From: Dyadobacter sp. UC 10
GTDB lineage: Bacteria > Bacteroidota > Bacteroidia > Cytophagales > Spirosomataceae
Direction of reading: 5' to 3'
NCBI RefSeq assembly: GCF_008369915.1
Contig: NZ_VSRN01000001.1
Span: 6,134,501 to 6,198,500, forward strand
Length of the DNA stretch: 64,000 nt
Within the stretch, counting starts at the first letter, position 1. Each line of letters starts with the position of its first letter. The position numbers were made by a program, and so were the translations under genes. A model generated the notes under the pieces. That model searched no databases, had not been told where the DNA came from, and worked only from the letters and a program-made list of their open reading frames with translations. Positions 61,785 to 64,000 of the stretch are shown piece after piece.

Positions 61785-61826
61785 GAACTGCACAACGATT
61801 TTTCAGACTAGATTTTCAGGCGGGAA

Positions 61827-61848
61827 AACAATGCAATATCGCGTTGTT
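61827..61848. promoter_or_regulatory. Imperfect 22-base palindrome before the AraC gene
   Basis: AACAATGCAAT and ATCGCGTTGTT are reverse complements at 9 of 11 positions. It lies 43-64 bases upstream of the ATG of the membrane AraC gene, a likely place for an autoregulatory site. Confidence 0.35.
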
Positions 61849-61885
61849 CAATTATAAAACCGAAAATTTTATGACTGAAATGTCA

Positions 61886-63157
61886 TCAATCCTCCCTGTT
61901 GATCCGCATAAGCATCTTAGCCAGGAATTTCTGCACGCTTTTTCCGTAAAACAGACTGGCACCGAGTACCAGCAACGTTGAGCCGATCAGGATCAGGTAA
62001 CCCAGATAGTCACTGTCGAGCGCACGGTTAATGAACTGGCCAAGCAGCAGGATAATCGTAATCGCCATCGTTAAGGCGATCAGCGCCATGATTGCGTAAT
62101 AGGTAACCGGTGACGCAACTCTGGCTGCAAATGCATTGAATTCGGCTTTGATCTGGTCAAGCTTATCGTCGACAAACCTGGTGAACATCGCGAACGGACT
62201 TTTTTTGACAGCTTTTTCGACCTTTTCAGCTGGTTCCGGGATTGCGCCCCCGCTGTGCGCAGTTTCCACCTCATGCCGCGAAATCAGCACCGCGTGCTCG
62301 TTGGGAGAAATGGCGACGCCATCGGATCTCGCATATACCTTTGTAAACTCGGCCCCGAAATACAGGATGATCGATGAGTAATAGATCCAGGTGAGGAGAA
62401 TCACAATAGATGCGGAGGTTCCATAGGTTGCACCCAGGTCGGACTGACCGAGGTAGAAACTGATCGCGAACTTCCCGATAGCAAACAATATGGACGTAAA
62501 CGAAGCGCCGACGAGGCATTCTTTCCAGCGTAAATGGCCGTCGGGCAGTATCTTGAAAATCACCGTAAAAAGTGCCGCAATGATTACCAGTACCAGACCT
62601 ACATTTAAAATCGAAAATATTACGACCGAAACCTCCGAGAAATACCTTTCCAGCCTGTTACTGAGCAGATCCACCGCTGCATTTACACCCAGTGAAACGA
62701 TCAGCAGGAACCCGAGCGTGAGAATAATGGAGAAGGACAACAGTCTGTTTTTCAGATATTGCAGCCAGCTCCGCTGCGGTTTCGACTTGATAGACCAGAT
62801 ATAATTGATTGAATCCTGTATTTCCGCAAAAACCCCCGTGGCACCGATGAGCAGCGTAATCCCTCCGACCGCCGCAGCTACATTTGATTTATCTGTGATC
62901 GCCGCATTTTTGATCAGCTCCTGGACCTGCTCCGCAGCCTGGTTTCCCACCAGTCCGCTGATCTGTGCAAACAATTCACCCTGAAAAGCCTCCCGGCCGA
63001 AAAAAATGCTGACAATCGAAATGATCAGCAGCAGCATGGGAGCCAGTGAAAATATGGTATAGTAAGAAAGCGCCGCGGCCAGTTTGAGCACGTTATCCTC
63101 AGCGAATTCTGAAAAACTTTCCTTTAATAGAGAGAGTATAAATTTGATCCGTTGCAT
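61886..63157 (-). CDS. YihY/BrkB-family membrane protein with a C-terminal two-helix extension
   Basis: 423 residues. The core (1-290) has six hydrophobic helices with the family start DNVLKLAAALSYYTIFSLAP and the motif GATGVFAEIQDSINYIWSI. Beyond it, after a Pro/Glu-rich linker (about 295-320), residues 325-415 form a helix (MFTRFVDDKLDQIKAEFN) and two more membrane helices, unlike standard YihY proteins of about 290-310 residues. The tail resembles small holin-like (DUF1469-type) proteins, so this looks like a fusion (inference). YihY/BrkB proteins have an unsettled transport role. Confidence 0.88.
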   Translation of the reverse strand: MQRIKFILSLLKESFSEFAEDNVLKLAAALSYYTIFSLAPMLLLIISIVSIFFGREAFQGELFAQISGLVGNQAAEQVQELIKNAAITDKSNVAAAVGGITLLIGATGVFAEIQDSINYIWSIKSKPQRSWLQYLKNRLLSFSIILTLGFLLIVSLGVNAAVDLLSNRLERYFSEVSVVIFSILNVGLVLVIIAALFTVIFKILPDGHLRWKECLVGASFTSILFAIGKFAISFYLGQSDLGATYGTSASIVILLTWIYYSSIILYFGAEFTKVYARSDGVAISPNEHAVLISRHEVETAHSGGAIPEPAEKVEKAVKKSPFAMFTRFVDDKLDQIKAEFNAFAARVASPVTYYAIMALIALTMAITIILLLGQFINRALDSDYLGYLILIGSTLLVLGASLFYGKSVQKFLAKMLMRINRED

Positions 63158-63207
63158 AATGAAGTGTTAGGTCGATGGAATTATCCAAGCCCTCTCTCCA
63201 AAAACAA

Positions 63208-63750
63208 TCATACCAGGCGGGACTGCGAGCCTTCATGCAATACAATGATCTCACCAAAGTTGACCTTATAATCAAAGCAGTCTTTCAGCTCAGTAGAATT
63301 ATGGATTGCCAGTAAAATCCGGATCACCCCGGCATGCGAGATTACGGCAACCTTCTCTGGACTCTCTTTTTTTAGCTCATTCCAAAACGAAATAATGCGG
63401 AACTGCATTTGCAGCATACTTTCTCCGCCCGGCACACAGACATTAACATAATCGTCCATCCAAAATTGCAGCGTCCGCTGGTCCACGGCGTCCCAGGTTT
63501 TTCCCTCCCAGTCTCCAAAATGCAATTCCCTCAGACGCGGATCGATTACAAAGTCGGCATTAATTTTAGTAGCCAGTGCGGTGCAACGCAGCGACGGACT
63601 GGAATATACCTTATCGAATTGCGCTGGCAGGTTCAGCCGGACAGCTTCTATTTCCTCTGCGGAATTGGTATGCAAAGGTACTTCTGACCACCCGTAAATC
63701 TGCCCGACGGGTACCAGTGGCGTGGTATGGCGGATCAGATAAATTTCCAA
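63208..63750 (-). CDS. cobC: Alpha-ribazole phosphatase (histidine phosphatase family)
   Basis: 180 residues from a TTG start at 63750, which gives the usual N-terminus MEIYLIRHTTP. The RHTTP motif with the catalytic His, the Arg of VYSSPSLRC, RELHFGDWEGKTW and the second His in VAVISHAGVIR are all present. The HTTP form of the motif marks CobC-type enzymes, which remove phosphate from alpha-ribazole 5-phosphate in cobalamin synthesis. It overlaps the preceding cobS gene by 16 bases, which confirms the pathway. Confidence 0.92.
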   Translation of the reverse strand: MEIYLIRHTTPLVPVGQIYGWSEVPLHTNSAEEIEAVRLNLPAQFDKVYSSPSLRCTALATKINADFVIDPRLRELHFGDWEGKTWDAVDQRTLQFWMDDYVNVCVPGGESMLQMQFRIISFWNELKKESPEKVAVISHAGVIRILLAIHNSTELKDCFDYKVNFGEIIVLHEGSQSRLV

Positions 63751-64000
63751 AGTACCGTTATTGAAAAGTAAAATGCGACCTCAGAAACCTGCTGGATTGC
63801 ACCCAGACAGTCTCCGGTATAGCCACCGATCCATTTAGTGAAGTAGCGCACGAGTGCGAATGTCAATATAACTGGCAATATGCCGCAGATAAAAATCAGT
63901 GGCGATTGGGAATGCCAGCCAAAGAACAAAACCGGCACCAATGCAAAGAATGAGCCGGTCAGAATGCTGTCAAGACCCGTGCCCCCGCCTACTGGTTTTG
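63735..64000 (-). CDS. cobS: Adenosylcobinamide-GDP ribazoletransferase (3' part only)
   Basis: The gene enters from the right edge; only the last 88 or so residues are here. They read KPVGGGTGLDSILTGSFFAL, a hydrophobic stretch, and the ending RYFTKWIGGYTGDCLGAIQQ, which is the C-terminal motif of CobS. The enzyme is an inner-membrane protein that joins alpha-ribazole (or its phosphate) to adenosylcobinamide-GDP. It overlaps cobC by 16 bases. More cobalamin genes are expected beyond the window. Confidence 0.9.
   Translation of the reverse strand, partial: KPVGGGTGLDSILTGSFFALVPVLFFGWHSQSPLIFICGILPVILTFALVRYFTKWIGGYTGDCLGAIQQVSEVAFYFSITVLWKFI

Overview
The window is a chromosomal segment of a Bacteroidota bacterium, most likely of the order Cytophagales (Dyadobacter or a close relative in the Spirosomaceae; this placement is inferred from gene style, not from a marker gene). 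The reasons are two SusC/SusD outer-membrane pairs (one with a sigma/FecR regulator and an N-terminal STN domain), several LytS/LytTR two-component systems, AraC regulators with a membrane half, DUF1080 and 'PVC-type' cytochrome dehydrogenase proteins, and promoters of the Bacteroidota type (TTTG - about 19 bases - TAnnTTTG). No tRNA, rRNA, CRISPR array, insertion sequence or phage gene was seen.

Layout. 1-9.3 kb (minus strand): a sugar-acid locus with SusC, SusD, a mannonate-dehydratase/RspA-like enolase, a LacI regulator, a galactonate-dehydratase-like enolase and the start of a third enolase-superfamily gene; three arrays of a 10-base repeat and one (ACTC)n tract lie between the genes. 9.9-11.9 kb: a LytS kinase and LytTR regulator. 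12.4-18.6 kb (minus): an RND efflux trio (permease, adaptor, TolC) and its TetR repressor, with matching palindromic operators. 18.7-31.3 kb: mixed genes (sulfatase, coiled-coil protein, metallophosphoesterase with a partner outer-membrane protein, a 1006-residue PAS/GAF sensor without an ATPase domain, TPR protein, two small proteins, exonuclease III, ABC-F ATPase). 31.4-34.8 kb: two LytS kinases plus one LytTR regulator with ATGA overlaps, and a converging LytTR-only protein. 35-40.6 kb (minus): a thiamine operon thiS-thiC-tenI/thiE-thiG-thiH behind a recognisable promoter and TPP riboswitch; the TenI and ThiE parts are one open frame joined by a 152-base palindromic element that is itself translated. 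40.6-44.9 kb: small membrane protein, AhpD-like protein, AraC regulator, DUF4932 zinc-site protein and a membrane AraC regulator. 45.2-60.0 kb (plus): ECF sigma, FecR, SusC, SusD, DUF1080, a cytochrome c dehydrogenase, a Dabb protein, a Tm-1-like (UPF0261) protein, a TIM-barrel PEP-hydrolase-family protein and a GH3-family protein. 60-64 kb (minus): a HELGH protein, a membrane AraC regulator, a YihY/BrkB protein, and the cobalamin genes cobC and cobS (the latter cut by the window edge).

How they work together. The first locus looks like import of a sugar acid followed by dehydration by enolase-superfamily enzymes under LacI control, without any glycoside hydrolase. The second SusCD locus looks like uptake of a glycoside followed by periplasmic oxidation (cytochrome protein) and cleavage of the keto-sugar (DUF1080), with an unexplained Tm-1/TIM-barrel pair that in plants is one fused protein. 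The most unusual structural observation is the translated palindromic element inside the thiamine gene; the 10-base repeat arrays and the 22-base-spaced TTCCGGAC sites near the AraC regulator are the most distinctive non-coding signals.
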